Shown: positions 1 to 8,969, counted from the first letter of the stretch. The stretch: 64,000 nt of DNA from Streptomyces sp. PR69 (GCF_026420845.1 NZ_JAOWCB010000012.1:1-64000), one strand, 5' to 3'. The notes: generated from the sequence alone by a model not told the origin. Translations and numbers: made by a program.

Positions 1-2211
1 CGGCCCCCGTGCCTCGCCCGCGGCCGCCTCCTCGGTCGCCCCGTAGGGGTACGGCTCCCACGGTGTGCCGTCGCCCTCCCAGGGCTGCCGGAGTTCCTGC
101 GGGAGCCCGTCCGCCATGCCGTCCGCGAGCTCCAGCTCGAAGTCCCGGGCCGGCCGGCCGTCCAGCGCCGCGGCGGTGAACTGCCCCCAGATCCGCGCGG
201 GCGGCCCGCCGCCGTTGACGCGGGGCAGCCCCAGCGCCCCGTACAGGGGTTTCTGCGCATTGGTGACGGGGTCCTGGCCCATCATCGCGATGACCGTCGC
301 CAGGTCCGGGGTGTAGCCGGCGAACCAGGCGGCCCGGTCCTCCTCCGCCGTGCCGGTCTTGCCCGCCGCGGGCCGGCCCGCGGCCTGCGCCGCCGTGCCG
401 GTGCCGGAGTCGACGACGCCGCGCAGCATCGCGGTGGTCGTGTCCGCGGCTTCGCGGCTGACCGCCTGTTTGCCGGGCCCGGCGGGCAGCGGCACCTCCG
501 CCCCGTTCTTGGTGATCTTCTGGACGATGGTGTACGCGCCGTGCGCGCCCTGTCGGCCGTGGTTGGCGAGGGTCGCGTACGCGCCCGCCATGTCCAGGAC
601 GCTGGCGGTGGCCGGGCCGAGGGCGATGGAGGGGGAGGCCTTCAGATCGGGGGTGGTGCGGGGCAGGCCGAGGCCGATGGCGGTCTGCTTCACCCGCGCC
701 GGGCCGACGTCCACCGCCATCTGCGCATAGACGGAGTTGACGGACCGGTCGGTGGCGGTGCTGACGGTGATGGGCCCGTACGAGGCGTCGTCCTCGTTCT
801 CGGGGGCGTACGGCTTTCCGCGCCAGCCCTCGACGGTGCGCTGGTTGGCGCCGTCGTAGACGGTGCCGGGGGTGATGCGGCGGCCGTCCTGGGTGGTGGC
901 GCCGTGCTGGACGGCGGCGGCGAAGACGAAGGGTTTGAAGGTGGAGCCGACCTGGTAGTCGCGGCGGGTGGCGTTGTTGACGTACTGCTCGGTGTAGCCG
1001 ACGCCGCCGTAGAGGGCGACGACCTTGCCGGAGGGCGGCTCGACGGCGACGCCGCCGACCCGGACGGCGCGGTCCTCCGCCCGGCTGCCGGGGTCGAGTC
1101 TGGAGATCACCTGTTCCTCGACGGCCTGGACGAGGGCGTCCTGCCGGGCCCGCTGCAGGGTGGTGGTGATCCGGTAGCCGCCGGCGGCCAGCGCCTCGGC
1201 GTCGACGATCTGGTTGCCGGTCAGATACTCCTCGACGGTCTGGACGATATAGCCGCGCTGGCCGGACAGGCCGTCCGCGGGCCTGGCCTGGTGGGGCGCG
1301 GGGAAGGCCATGGCGGCCCGTTCGGCCGGGCTGAGCCACAGCTCCTTGACCATGCCGTCGAGGACGTAGTTCCAGCGGGCCAGGGCGGCGGGCCGGTTGT
1401 CGGGGTGGGCGGCGACGTCGTAGGCGCTGGGGGCGTTGAGGAGGGCGGCGAGGTATGCGCCCTCGGCGGTGTCGAGGTCCTTGGCGTCCTTGCCGTAGTA
1501 CGACTGGGCCGCGGCCTGGATGCCGTAGGCGTTGCGCCCGAAATAGCTGGTGTTGAGGTAGCCCTGCAGGATGTCGCGCTTGCTCGATTCGCGGCTCAGC
1601 TTGAGGGCGATGAAGAACTCCTTGACCTTGCGGGTGATGGTGCGGTCCTGCTTCAGGTAGTAGTTCTTGACGTACTGCTGGGTGATCGTGGAGCCGGACT
1701 GGGCGCCTTTGCCGGTGAGCGTGTTCCAGCCGGCGCGGAGCATGGCCTTGGGGTCGACGGCGCTCTGGGTGTAGAAGTCGCGGTCCTCGGCGGCCAGGAC
1801 GGCCTGCTGCACCGTCAGGGGCACTTGGTCGAGGGGCACGTTCTCGCGGTTGACCTCGCCGTCGCGGACGATCTGGGTGCCGTCCTCGTAGTAGTAGACG
1901 TTGGACTGGGCGGTGGCCGCGGCGTTGGCGGGCGGGATGTCGAAGAGCAGATAGCCGGCCGCGAAGGCGGCGAGGAGGAGCAGGGGCCCGGCGAGGAGGG
2001 AGCCGAGCACCATCCGGCGGGTGGGGATGAGCCGCCGCAGACCGGTGCGGCGGCGGGTGCGGCGCTTCCCGGCGGTTCCTGACGCCGTGCCCGGCGGGGT
2101 TTGTGACGCGGTGTCGGCGGCGGGGGGCGGTCCTGCGGCGGTGGCGTCCCTGGGCGTCCAGCCCTGCCAGCTCTGCCAGCCCTGACCCGATTCCCGTGGC
2201 GCTTCGCTCAT
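1..2211 (-). CDS. Bifunctional penicillin-binding protein (class A PBP), 3' end outside window
   Basis: Peptidoglycan glycosyltransferase/transpeptidase acting outside the membrane; about 737 residues are visible and the C-terminus runs off the left edge. A basic cytoplasmic segment precedes one membrane helix (about residues 68-90). The GT51 domain follows, with catalytic Glu in EDRDFY (about 142-147) and GSTITQQ (about 173-179). The transpeptidase domain has the serine in GSTFK (about S423), SVN (about 490-492) and KTGT (about K618). ATG at 2211 is preferred over ATG at 2220 because a -10-like CACTAT (2224-2219) would overlap the upstream ATG and put a transcript start at or near 2211. The gene is divergent from the ABC-2 exporter genes. 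Family certain; paralogue identity not resolved. Confidence 0.93.
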   Translation of the reverse strand, partial: MSEAPRESGQGWQSWQGWTPRDATAAGPPPAADTASQTPPGTASGTAGKRRTRRRTGLRRLIPTRRMVLGSLLAGPLLLLAAFAAGYLLFDIPPANAAATAQSNVYYYEDGTQIVRDGEVNRENVPLDQVPLTVQQAVLAAEDRDFYTQSAVDPKAMLRAGWNTLTGKGAQSGSTITQQYVKNYYLKQDRTITRKVKEFFIALKLSRESSKRDILQGYLNTSYFGRNAYGIQAAAQSYYGKDAKDLDTAEGAYLAALLNAPSAYDVAAHPDNRPAALARWNYVLDGMVKELWLSPAERAAMAFPAPHQARPADGLSGQRGYIVQTVEEYLTGNQIVDAEALAAGGYRITTTLQRARQDALVQAVEEQVISRLDPGSRAEDRAVRVGGVAVEPPSGKVVALYGGVGYTEQYVNNATRRDYQVGSTFKPFVFAAAVQHGATTQDGRRITPGTVYDGANQRTVEGWRGKPYAPENEDDASYGPITVSTATDRSVNSVYAQMAVDVGPARVKQTAIGLGLPRTTPDLKASPSIALGPATASVLDMAGAYATLANHGRQGAHGAYTIVQKITKNGAEVPLPAGPGKQAVSREAADTTTAMLRGVVDSGTGTAAQAAGRPAAGKTGTAEEDRAAWFAGYTPDLATVIAMMGQDPVTNAQKPLYGALGLPRVNGGGPPARIWGQFTAAALDGRPARDFELELADGMADGLPQELRQPWEGDGTPWEPYPYGATEEAAAGEARGP

Positions 2212-2318
2212 GCTCCCCATAGTGCACTTTTCATCCCAAAATCCAATGAACCGTCAGGTCGCTGTCCGGGTGTAAATGGGTCGCGGAGGGCGGCGCGGTC
2301 CCGCTAGCGTCGTGCGCT

Positions 2319-2380
2319 TTGGCGAGCGAGCGAGCGAGTGAGCGAGTGAGCGGGCGAGTGAGCGAGTGAGCGGGCGGGAG
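2319..2380. repeat. Short tandem repeat (gagcgagt/gagcgggc units)
   Basis: Repeated 4- and 8-bp units based on gagcgagt and gagcgggc fill the leader between a TAGCGT -10-like hexamer (2304-2309) and the first ABC-2 permease gene. The array ends just before the G-rich ribosome binding site at 2381-2388. Units differ by single bases, as expected of slippage expansion followed by drift. Confidence 0.7.
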
Positions 2381-2392
2381 GGGGAGGGTGCG

Positions 2393-3193
2393 GTGCGGCT
2401 GTACGCGGTCGTCGCGGCGGGCGGGTTCCGGCGCTATGCGACGTACCGGGTGGCGACGGCGGCGGGGATGGTCACCAATGTGGTCTTCGGCTTCATCCTG
2501 GCGTACACCTATATCGCCCTGTGGGAGCAGCGTCCGGGGCTGGGCGGGTACGACCTCCCGCAGGCGCTGACCTATGTCTGGCTGGGGCAGGCGCTGCTGA
2601 TGACCTGCGCCATGATGGGCGGCGGTTTCGAGGACGAGCTGATGGAGCGGATCCGCTCCGGCGGCATCGCGGTGGATCTGTACCGTCCCGTGGACCTCCA
2701 GCTGTGGTGGCTCGCCTCCGACCTGGGCCGGGCGGCCTTCCATCTGGTGGGCCGCGGGGTTGTTCCGCTCGCGCTGGGCGCGCTGGCCTTTGAACTGGCG
2801 CTGCCCGTCTCTCCGCTGACCTGGCTGGCCTTCCTGGTGTCGGCGGCGCTGGGGGTGCTGGTGAGCTTCGCGGTGCGGTTCGCGGTGGCGCTCAGCGCCT
2901 TCTGGCTGCTGGACGGCGCGGGGGTGCTCCAGCTCTCCTGGCTGGCGGGGCTGTTCTTCTCGGGGATGCTGCTGCCGCTCACGCTGTTTCCCGGGCTGCT
3001 GGGGGAGGCAGCGCGCGCTCTGCCGTGGTCGTCGCTGCTCCAGGTGCCGGCGGATGTGCTGCTGGGCAAGGTCACGGGCTGGGAGCTGGCGCGGGCGTAC
3101 GCCTTCCAGGGCGGCTGGGCGCTGGTGCTGCTGGGGGCGGGGCGGGTGCTGCAGTCGGCGGCCACGCGGAGGGTGGTGGTGCAGGGTGGCTGA
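2393..3193 (+). CDS. ABC-2 type transporter permease (COG4587-like)
   Basis: A 266-residue integral membrane protein with about six hydrophobic segments. It resembles the first of the paired ABC-2 permeases that sit with a COG4586-type ATPase; such systems export small molecules, substrate unknown here. GTG at 2393 is chosen because GGGGAGGG at 2381-2388 is well spaced as a ribosome binding site and family members begin with a short RLYxxxAxxGFRRYxTYR-like N-terminus. An in-frame GTG at 2366 would add nine residues encoded by repeat DNA. It overlaps the next permease gene by 8 bp, so the two are probably translationally coupled. Confidence 0.85.
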   Translation: MRLYAVVAAGGFRRYATYRVATAAGMVTNVVFGFILAYTYIALWEQRPGLGGYDLPQALTYVWLGQALLMTCAMMGGGFEDELMERIRSGGIAVDLYRPVDLQLWWLASDLGRAAFHLVGRGVVPLALGALAFELALPVSPLTWLAFLVSAALGVLVSFAVRFAVALSAFWLLDGAGVLQLSWLAGLFFSGMLLPLTLFPGLLGEAARALPWSSLLQVPADVLLGKVTGWELARAYAFQGGWALVLLGAGRVLQSAATRRVVVQGG

Positions 3194-4121
3194 TCCCGTC
3201 CGCGGAGCCGGCCGCGTCCGCGGAGCTGAATCCGTCCGCGGAGCCAGCCCCGTCCGCGGAGCCGGCCCCGTCCGCGGGGCCGATGCCGTCCACGGAGCTG
3301 AATCCGTCCGCGAGACCGTGCTGCACGGGCTGCGCGTGTACCGGCTCATCGTGGCCATGTGGATCCGCTCCACGATGACCTACCGCGCGTCCTTCGCGAT
3401 GACGGCGTTCGGCAATTTCGCGGCGACTGCGTTCGACTTCGCCGCCATCCTGCTGATGTTCACGCATGTGGACGCTCTGGGCGGCTACTCGCTGCCCGAG
3501 ATCGCGCTGCTGTACGGGGCCGCCGGGACGTCCTTCGGCATCGTCGATCTGCTGCTCGGCACGGTGGACCGGCTGGGGCGGCGGGTGCGCGACGGGACGC
3601 TGGACACGCTGCTGGTGCGCCCGGTGCCAGTGCTGGTCCAGGTGGCGGCGGACCGGTTCGCGCTGCGCCGGCTGGGCCGCATCACCCAGGGGCTGCTGGT
3701 GCTCGGCTACGGCCTGTACGCGCTGGACGTCGACTGGACCGTGCCGCGGGCGCTGACCGTGGTGCTGATGCTGCTGGGCGGGGCGGGCATCTTCGGGGCG
3801 CTGTTCGTCGGCGGGGCGGCGTTCCAGTTCTTCGCGCAGGACGCCGCGGAGGTGCAGAACTCCTTCACGTACGGCGGGAACACCCTGCTGCAGTATCCGC
3901 CGACGATCTTCGCGCGGGACCTGGTGCGCGGGGTCACCTTCGTCGTGCCGCTGGCATTTGTGAACTGGCTGCCCGCGATGTACGTGCTGGGGCGGCCGTA
4001 TCCGCTGGATCTGCCGCAGTGGACGGCCTTCGCCTCGCCGCTGGTGGCCGTGGGGTGCTGCGCCCTGGCGGGGCTGGCGTGGCGGGCCGGGCTGCGCGCG
4101 TACCGCTCCACGGGGAACTAG
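3186..4121 (+). CDS. ABC-2 type transporter permease (COG3694-like)
   Basis: Second membrane subunit of the exporter, about 311 residues with six or so hydrophobic segments. The GTG at 3186 overlaps the stop codon of the preceding permease (TGA 3191-3193), the usual arrangement for coupled subunits. The first about 40 residues are an odd hexapeptide array (VRGAGx, VRGAEx, VRGASx) encoded by 18-bp repeats and not expected in this family; the conserved body begins near the LHGLRVYRLI segment. An alternative is that true translation starts at an internal codon just before that segment, leaving the repeats as spacer. Function is clear from the partner permease and the following ATPase. Confidence 0.85.
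   Translation: MADPVRGAGRVRGAESVRGASPVRGAGPVRGADAVHGAESVRETVLHGLRVYRLIVAMWIRSTMTYRASFAMTAFGNFAATAFDFAAILLMFTHVDALGGYSLPEIALLYGAAGTSFGIVDLLLGTVDRLGRRVRDGTLDTLLVRPVPVLVQVAADRFALRRLGRITQGLLVLGYGLYALDVDWTVPRALTVVLMLLGGAGIFGALFVGGAAFQFFAQDAAEVQNSFTYGGNTLLQYPPTIFARDLVRGVTFVVPLAFVNWLPAMYVLGRPYPLDLPQWTAFASPLVAVGCCALAGLAWRAGLRAYRSTGN
3195..3306 (+). repeat. 18-bp tandem repeat at the start of the second permease gene
   Basis: About six imperfect 18-bp units with core gtccgcggagc, phase-preserving (six residues per unit) so the reading frame stays open. It lies exactly at the junction of the two permease genes. Confidence 0.8.
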
Positions 4122-4148
4122 CGACTGAGGAGACGGGAGGGGCAGGGC

Positions 4149-5243
4149 GTGGATTTCATCGAGCTGGACGGCGTCGAGAAGGTCTTCGACGTACGGCGTC
4201 GGGACGCGGGAGGGCGGCGATGGCGGCGCGAGCGGCGGCGGGTGAGGGCCGTCGACGGCCTCAGCTTCACCGTGCCGCGCGGCGAGATGGTCGGCTACAT
4301 CGGCCCGAACGGCGCGGGCAAGTCGACCACCGTGAAGATGCTGACGGGCATCCTCACACCGAGCGCGGGGCGGCTCCGCGTCGCGGGCATCGACCCGTCG
4401 CGGGAGCGCACCCGGCTGGCACAGCGGATCGGCGTGGTGTTCGGGCAGCGTACGACGCTGTGGTGGGACCTGCCGCTGAGGGACTCGTACCGGCTGATGC
4501 ACCGGATGTACCGCATCCCGGACGGGCGTTTCCGGGAGAACCTGGAGCGCTGCGTGGAACTCCTCGAACTGGCCGACCTGTTGAGCGTGCCGGTGCGGCA
4601 GCTCTCCCTCGGCCAGCGGATGCGCGGCGACATCGCGGCGGCCCTGCTGCACGACCCGGACGTGCTCTATCTCGACGAGCCGACCATCGGCCTCGATGTG
4701 GTCTCCAAGGCGAAGGTGCGGGAGTTTCTGCGCGACCTGAACACGGAGCGCGGCACGACCGTGCTGCTCACGACGCACGATCTGACCGACATCGAGCAAC
4801 TGTGCCGCCGGGTGATGGTCATCGACCACGGGCGGCTGATGTACGACGGGCCGACGGCCGGACTGCACGAGGTGGGCCGGAGCGAGCGGACGCTGATCGT
4901 GGATCTGGAGCGCGAGCTGCCGCCCATCGCCCTGCCGGGGTCGCGGACGGTGCGGGTGGAAGGGCCGCGGCAGTGGCTGGCCTTCCCGGCCTCCGCCTCG
5001 GCGGCGCCCCTGGTGGCCGCGCTGGCGGCGGAGCATCCCCTGGTGGACCTGTCAGTGCGGGAGCCGGACATCGAGGCGGTGATCGCGAGAATGTACGAGG
5101 AGCGGCGGGGTGGTGGGGACGGGGACGGGGGCGTCGGGGCGGACGGTGAGCCCGCGGGGACGGAGGGCGGGTCGCCTGCGGCGGGTCTTTCCCCTCGCCT
5201 CCCCCTACGCCCTGGGGGCGTGGGGGACCCCCACCTCCCGTAA
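4149..5243 (+). CDS. ABC transporter ATP-binding protein (COG4586-like)
   Basis: ATPase of the preceding ABC-2 exporter, 364 residues. Walker A GPNGAGKST (52-60), signature LSLGQRMR (152-159; Gly replaced by Leu as is common in this subgroup), Walker B VLYLDEP (172-178) and the switch His in LLTTHD are all present. The N-terminus carries a strongly basic insertion (RRRDAGGRRWRRERRR, about 16-31) between the first beta strand and Walker A. The last about 50 residues after MYEERRGGG are low-complexity and run into repeat DNA, so the C-terminus may be a late read-through extension. GTG start at 4149, 27 bp after the permease stop. Confidence 0.92.
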   Translation: MDFIELDGVEKVFDVRRRDAGGRRWRRERRRVRAVDGLSFTVPRGEMVGYIGPNGAGKSTTVKMLTGILTPSAGRLRVAGIDPSRERTRLAQRIGVVFGQRTTLWWDLPLRDSYRLMHRMYRIPDGRFRENLERCVELLELADLLSVPVRQLSLGQRMRGDIAAALLHDPDVLYLDEPTIGLDVVSKAKVREFLRDLNTERGTTVLLTTHDLTDIEQLCRRVMVIDHGRLMYDGPTAGLHEVGRSERTLIVDLERELPPIALPGSRTVRVEGPRQWLAFPASASAAPLVAALAAEHPLVDLSVREPDIEAVIARMYEERRGGGDGDGGVGADGEPAGTEGGSPAAGLSPRLPLRPGGVGDPHLP

Positions 5244-5475
5244 CTGGGGGCAAGCCCCCAGACCCCCGTACGGCCTGCGGCAGTGTCCCTCAAGCGCCGG
5301 ACGGGCTCAAATGAGCCCGCCGACGACTGAGGCGCAAGGGACCGGAAATCCAGCCTTGCCGGCGCTTGAGGCGCAGGAGCCAGAAACCCAGCCTCGCCGG
5401 CGATTGAGGCGCGGGGGTCCGGGGGCGGAGCCCCCGTAAAGCGGGGTCTGGGGCGGAGCCCCAGTTACGGGAAGG
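5205..5475. repeat. GC-rich intergenic repeat cluster with hairpins (copy A)
   Basis: Contains several degenerate copies of a unit built on gccggcg-ttgaggcgc, bordered by inverted repeats such as gggggcggagcccccg and gggctccgccc-like arms, ending in cgggaaggggagggg. The same composite occurs at about 23.7, 40.3 and 57.5 kb. Here it overlaps the 3' end of the ATPase gene and fills the gap to the DUF1707 gene. The hairpins could act as terminators. Confidence 0.75.
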
Positions 5476-5507
5476 GGAGGGGAGGGGAAAGCCCCGCCCA
5501 CACCGCC

Positions 5508-5513
5508 TAGGCT
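5508..5513 (+). promoter_or_regulatory. Putative -10 element for leaderless DUF1707 transcript
   Basis: TAGGCT ends six bases before the ATG at 5520, so transcription would start at or next to the initiation codon. No ribosome binding site precedes the ATG, which fits leaderless translation, common in Streptomyces. Confidence 0.5.
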
Positions 5514-5519
5514 GCCGCT

Positions 5520-6257
5520 ATGGCAAACGAACTCCCCGAGACACGCGCTTCCGACGCGGAGCGAGAACGCGTCGCCGAACGGCTGCGCGACGCCGTCGCA
5601 GAAGGCCGCCTCGACATGCAGGAGTTCGAGGAGCGGCTGGACGCCGCGTACAAGGCCCGCACGCATGGCGATCTGGAGCCGCTCGTACGGGACCTTCCCG
5701 CGGCGGCGGACCCGGGCGCGGGCGACGGCGGATCGCAGATCGCACCCACCGGCGACCGCTCGCCCGGCGGTTGGGCCCGGCGCATCGGCGGTACGGCCAC
5801 CTCCCGATGGGCCTTCGCATGCTGGGGGGGCTTCGGGCGCAGGGGCGGCTGGACCCTGGGCCGGAGGTTCACCGCGTTCACGCTGATGGGCGGCGGCGAG
5901 CTGGATCTGCGCGAGGCCCGTTTCGAGGACCGGGAGGCAGTGATCCGCTGCTTCTCGATCATGGGCGGCGTCCATGTCGTCGTACCGCCCGATCTGAATG
6001 TCGTCGTCACCGGCATCGGCTTCATGGGCGGCTTCGGCGAGTCCGGCTCCGGCTCTGGCTCCGTGGAGGCCGCGCCGGATCCGGCCGCGCCGCGGGTGAC
6101 TGTCACCGGCTTTGCGCTGATGGGCGGGGTCGGTGTGGAGCGCAAGCGCACCAAGGCGGAGAAGCGGCGGCTCAAGGCCGAGCGGGCCGAGCAGGTCGAG
6201 CGGGAGCAGCGGCCACGGCTCGACAAGGGCGAGGACGGCACGAGGGAACTCGACTGA
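5520..6257 (+). CDS. DUF1707 domain protein with LiaF-like C-terminal domain
   Basis: A 245-residue protein beginning with the DUF1707 (SHOCT-like) helical module (about 6-60: RASDAERERVAERLRDA... EGRLDMQEFEERLDAAY). A hydrophobic linker is followed by a beta-rich region with repeated LMGG/IMGG turns (FTLMGGGELDL, FSIMGGVHVVV, FALMGGVGVE), typical of cell-envelope stress (LiaF/YvqF-like, DUF2154) domains. No catalytic motif. Probably a membrane-associated envelope-stress sensor or modulator; this role is inferred from the fold only. The charged tail (RKRTKAEKRRLKAERAEQ) may form a helix. Confidence 0.85.
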   Translation: MANELPETRASDAERERVAERLRDAVAEGRLDMQEFEERLDAAYKARTHGDLEPLVRDLPAAADPGAGDGGSQIAPTGDRSPGGWARRIGGTATSRWAFACWGGFGRRGGWTLGRRFTAFTLMGGGELDLREARFEDREAVIRCFSIMGGVHVVVPPDLNVVVTGIGFMGGFGESGSGSGSVEAAPDPAAPRVTVTGFALMGGVGVERKRTKAEKRRLKAERAEQVEREQRPRLDKGEDGTRELD

Positions 6258-6285
6258 TCCGGGAACTCGACTGATCCGGGAACTC
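6244..6285 (+). repeat. 17-bp tandem duplication spanning a stop codon
   Basis: Unit gggaactcgactgatcc at 6244-6260 is repeated exactly at 6261-6277 and partly again to 6285. The first unit contains the last codons and TGA of the DUF1707 gene, so each later unit is a non-coding copy of the gene end. Confidence 0.85.
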
Positions 6286-6380
6286 AGATCACGCTCCGGG
6301 AGTACCTGATATAGGGACAATGCGTACCGTCCACGCGCGCGTGGACGTCTGACGGTGACGGGGCTGACGGGTGGAGCGGC

Positions 6381-7706
6381 ATGGAGACTGCTGAGCGGGG
6401 CGGCACACGGGCCGGCGGCGGTGCGCCGGCGACCGGACTCCCCGCCTTCGCATACACCGACGCCGACGCGGAGAAGCAGCGCGGCGTCCGCCGTATGAAG
6501 GCGACCGCCACGGGCATGCTGCTGCTCGTCGCCCTGGTCTTCGCCCTCGCCACTTGGGGGAAGAACGTCGGCCTCGGTGGCTGGACCGGGTATGTCGCGG
6601 CCGCGGCGGAGGCGGGCATGGTGGGCGCGCTGGCCGACTGGTTCGCGGTCACGGCGCTGTTCCGGCGGCCGCTCGGGCTGCCCATCCCCCACACGGCGAT
6701 CATCCCGACGAAGAAGGACCAGCTCGGCACGGCGCTCGGCTCGTTCGTCGGGGAGAACTTCCTGTCGGGCGATGTCGTACGGGCCCGGCTGCGCACCGTG
6801 GGCATCGGCCGCCGGCTGGGGGCGTGGCTGGCCTACCCCGACCACGCCGACCGGGTCACGGCTGAGCTGTCCACGGCGTTGCGCGGCGCGCTGACCGTGC
6901 TGCGCGACTCCGATGTGCAGGCGGTGGTGGGGGAGGCGATTACCCGGCGCGCCGACGCCGCGGAGGTCGCGCCCGGCATCGGCAAGACCCTGGAGCGGGT
7001 CGTCGCCGACGGCGCGCACCACCGGGCGGTCGATCTGGTCTGCGCCCGCGCCCATGACTGGCTGGTTCTGCACGGGGACTCGGTGATGGACGCGGTGGAG
7101 GGCGGGGCCCCCGGCTGGACCCCGCGGTTCGTCGACCGGAAGGTCGGCGAGCGCGTCTACAAGGAACTGCTGCGCTTCGTCACCGAGATGCGCGATATGC
7201 CCGGGCATCCGGCGCGCGGCGCGATCGACCGTTTCCTGACGGACTTCGCGAGGGATCTGCAGGCGGACACGGACACCCGGGCGCGGGTGGAGCGGATGAA
7301 GTCCGAGCTGCTGTCGCGTTCGGAGGTGCAGGATGTGATCGCCTCGGCGTGGGGCAACGTCCGCACCATGATCATCTCGGCGGCGGAGGACGACCGCAGC
7401 GAGCTGCGGCTGCGCGCCCGCGCCTCCCTGCTGTCGCTGGGCGCGCGGCTGGCGACGGACGGCAGGCTCCAGTCGAAGCTGGACGGGTGGGTCGAGGACG
7501 CGGCGGTGTATGTGGTGACGACGTACCGCCACGAGATCACCGCGCTCATCTCCGAGACGATCGCGAGCTGGGACGCCGAGCACACCTCGCGGAAGATCGA
7601 GGCGCATATCGGGCGGGATCTGCAGTTCATCAGGATCAACGGCACGGTGGTGGGCGCGCTGGCGGGGCTGCTGATCTACACGGTGGCGCATGCGCTGGGC
7701 GCGTGA
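6381..7706 (+). CDS. DUF445 family membrane protein
   Basis: A 441-residue member of the DUF445 (YjiN/YheB) family. After a variable N-terminus there is one hydrophobic segment (about 38-60), then the conserved block with ALADWFAVTALFRRPLG and IPHTAIIP, where family members are most alike. A long helical domain follows, then a final C-terminal hydrophobic segment (GTVVGALAGLLIYTV). Function is unknown in the family. ATG at 6381 has GGTGGAG as a ribosome binding site. A TATAGG-like -10 lies near 6309. Confidence 0.88.
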   Translation: METAERGGTRAGGGAPATGLPAFAYTDADAEKQRGVRRMKATATGMLLLVALVFALATWGKNVGLGGWTGYVAAAAEAGMVGALADWFAVTALFRRPLGLPIPHTAIIPTKKDQLGTALGSFVGENFLSGDVVRARLRTVGIGRRLGAWLAYPDHADRVTAELSTALRGALTVLRDSDVQAVVGEAITRRADAAEVAPGIGKTLERVVADGAHHRAVDLVCARAHDWLVLHGDSVMDAVEGGAPGWTPRFVDRKVGERVYKELLRFVTEMRDMPGHPARGAIDRFLTDFARDLQADTDTRARVERMKSELLSRSEVQDVIASAWGNVRTMIISAAEDDRSELRLRARASLLSLGARLATDGRLQSKLDGWVEDAAVYVVTTYRHEITALISETIASWDAEHTSRKIEAHIGRDLQFIRINGTVVGALAGLLIYTVAHALGA

Positions 7707-7922
7707 GACCGGCGGCTGCCGGAGGGAGCGTTCCCGGCGGCCGGCGCCCAGCCTCCTGTGAGGCGCGCCGGCTGCCGGGGGTGCGGCCTGCGTTCACCGG
7801 CTCAGTACCCGCTGAGGCCCGGCGGGCCCGGCTCAGGCCCGGCGGGCCCTGCTCAAGCCATGCTCAGCTCGCTCCTGTTCAGGCCCGCCACAATGTCGGC
7901 TCATTCGCAGCCTGTTCCGGGC

Positions 7923-8783
7923 TCATTCGCAGCCGACGCCGTCGCCGTCGCGGTCGAGGTGGCGTCCGTATCCGGGGTCGCCGCGGTGCACGGGCGCGGC
8001 TCCGGCGGCGCGGGCGGCGGTGCAGTTCTTGTAGTACGTACTGCCCCCGCCTCCGCTCCCTCCGCTGGACGACCCTCCGCTGGACCCGCCGGTCGACCCT
8101 CCGCTTGAACCCCCGCTCGATCCGCCGCTCGATCCGCTGTACGGCTCGCAGCCGACGCCGTCGCCGTCGCGGTCGAGGTGGCGTCCGTATCCGGGGTCGC
8201 CGCGGTGCACGGGCGCGGCTCCGGCGGCGCGGGCGGCATCGCAGTTGCGGTAGTAGACCGGGGGAGGGGCCGTCACATTGATGCGTACGACGGCGGTGCC
8301 GCCCGTCCCGTCGCCGCCTTCGACCCGGTAGGTGAACTCGTCCGGCCCGCTGTACCCGGCCGTCGGCTGATAGGCGATGCGCGCGCCGTCGACGGTCGCG
8401 GTGCCATGGCCCGGCGCGGCGTCGACCGTCAGATCCAGGTCCAGGCCCTTCGTGGCGCCGGACGGCGAAGTGACGGTGTCGTTGTCCAGCACCGCGATCA
8501 CGACCCGCTTGCCGGCTTCCGTGCTGTCCGCGTCGTCGCGCAGGGCGAACGACCAGGTGGGCGTGGGGCTCGGCGTGTTGGACGCCGTGGCGTCGGCGTC
8601 CAGCGGCGTGGCGCTCACCGCGGACGGGACGGCGGCTCCCGCTTTGTCGCCCCCTGTGCTGTCGGCGCTGCCCGCACTGCCCGCACCGCCTCCGCAGCCC
8701 ACGGCCGAGATCCCCAGCGCCACAGCCGTCCCGATCAGTTTCCGGCGTCCTGATGTCCTCTTGCGTATCTCCCCAGCGTTCAT
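7923..8783 (-). CDS. Lipoprotein with two Excalibur calcium-binding domains
   Basis: A 286-residue exported protein. The signal peptide has a lipobox-like end (GISAVGC, Cys about 30), giving a likely lipid anchor. A central beta domain about residues 85-170 resembles Ig-like/cadherin-type surface modules (AVLDNDTV... AYQPTAGYSGPDEFTYRV). Two Excalibur motifs follow (YYRNCDAARAAG... DRDGDGVGCE and YYKNCTAARAAG... DRDGDGVGCE), separated by a Gly/Ser linker; each ends in the DxDxDGxGCE calcium loop. ATG at 8783 is preceded by a G-rich ribosome binding site and gives the signal peptide; a longer in-frame start would overlap the divergent SRPBCC gene. Likely binds Ca2+ at the cell surface; partner unknown. 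Confidence 0.88.
   Translation of the reverse strand: MNAGEIRKRTSGRRKLIGTAVALGISAVGCGGGAGSAGSADSTGGDKAGAAVPSAVSATPLDADATASNTPSPTPTWSFALRDDADSTEAGKRVVIAVLDNDTVTSPSGATKGLDLDLTVDAAPGHGTATVDGARIAYQPTAGYSGPDEFTYRVEGGDGTGGTAVVRINVTAPPPVYYRNCDAARAAGAAPVHRGDPGYGRHLDRDGDGVGCEPYSGSSGGSSGGSSGGSTGGSSGGSSSGGSGGGGSTYYKNCTAARAAGAAPVHRGDPGYGRHLDRDGDGVGCE
7927..8237 (-). repeat. Exact 92-bp direct repeat encoding the two Excalibur motifs
   Basis: 7927-8018 and 8146-8237 are identical over 92 bp, offset by 219 bp (73 codons), so the two calcium-binding motifs are nucleotide-identical copies while the linker between them has diverged. This indicates a recent duplication or ongoing gene conversion. Confidence 0.9.
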
Positions 8784-8969
8784 TGGCCCCCCAAGGCTCT
8801 CCGGTACGGATGAAACGGAAGAAGGGCCAGATGCTTCCACGCCGCACGGGACGGCGTGCCCGCCGTAATCAAGCTGTGACGGCATGTGTCGGATGAATAC
8901 GCCTGCGCACGCCTGCGTTGCGGCGGTGCGCTGTGGGGACGCACCCTGGAAGAAGACAGGGAGACCGTC

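Noticed and set aside
541..2082. Long plus-strand open frame opposite the penicillin-binding protein
   Set aside because: Gly/Val/Asp-rich shadow of the high-GC minus-strand gene; the minus strand has all PBP motifs in one frame.
3072..5036. 654-codon minus-strand open frame under the ABC exporter genes
   Set aside because: Arg/His/Pro/Gln-rich composition typical of an antisense frame; the plus strand encodes complete ABC permease and ATPase motifs.
5307..7691. 794-codon minus-strand open frame
   Set aside because: Runs through an intergenic repeat and two recognised plus-strand genes (DUF1707, DUF445); no domain visible.
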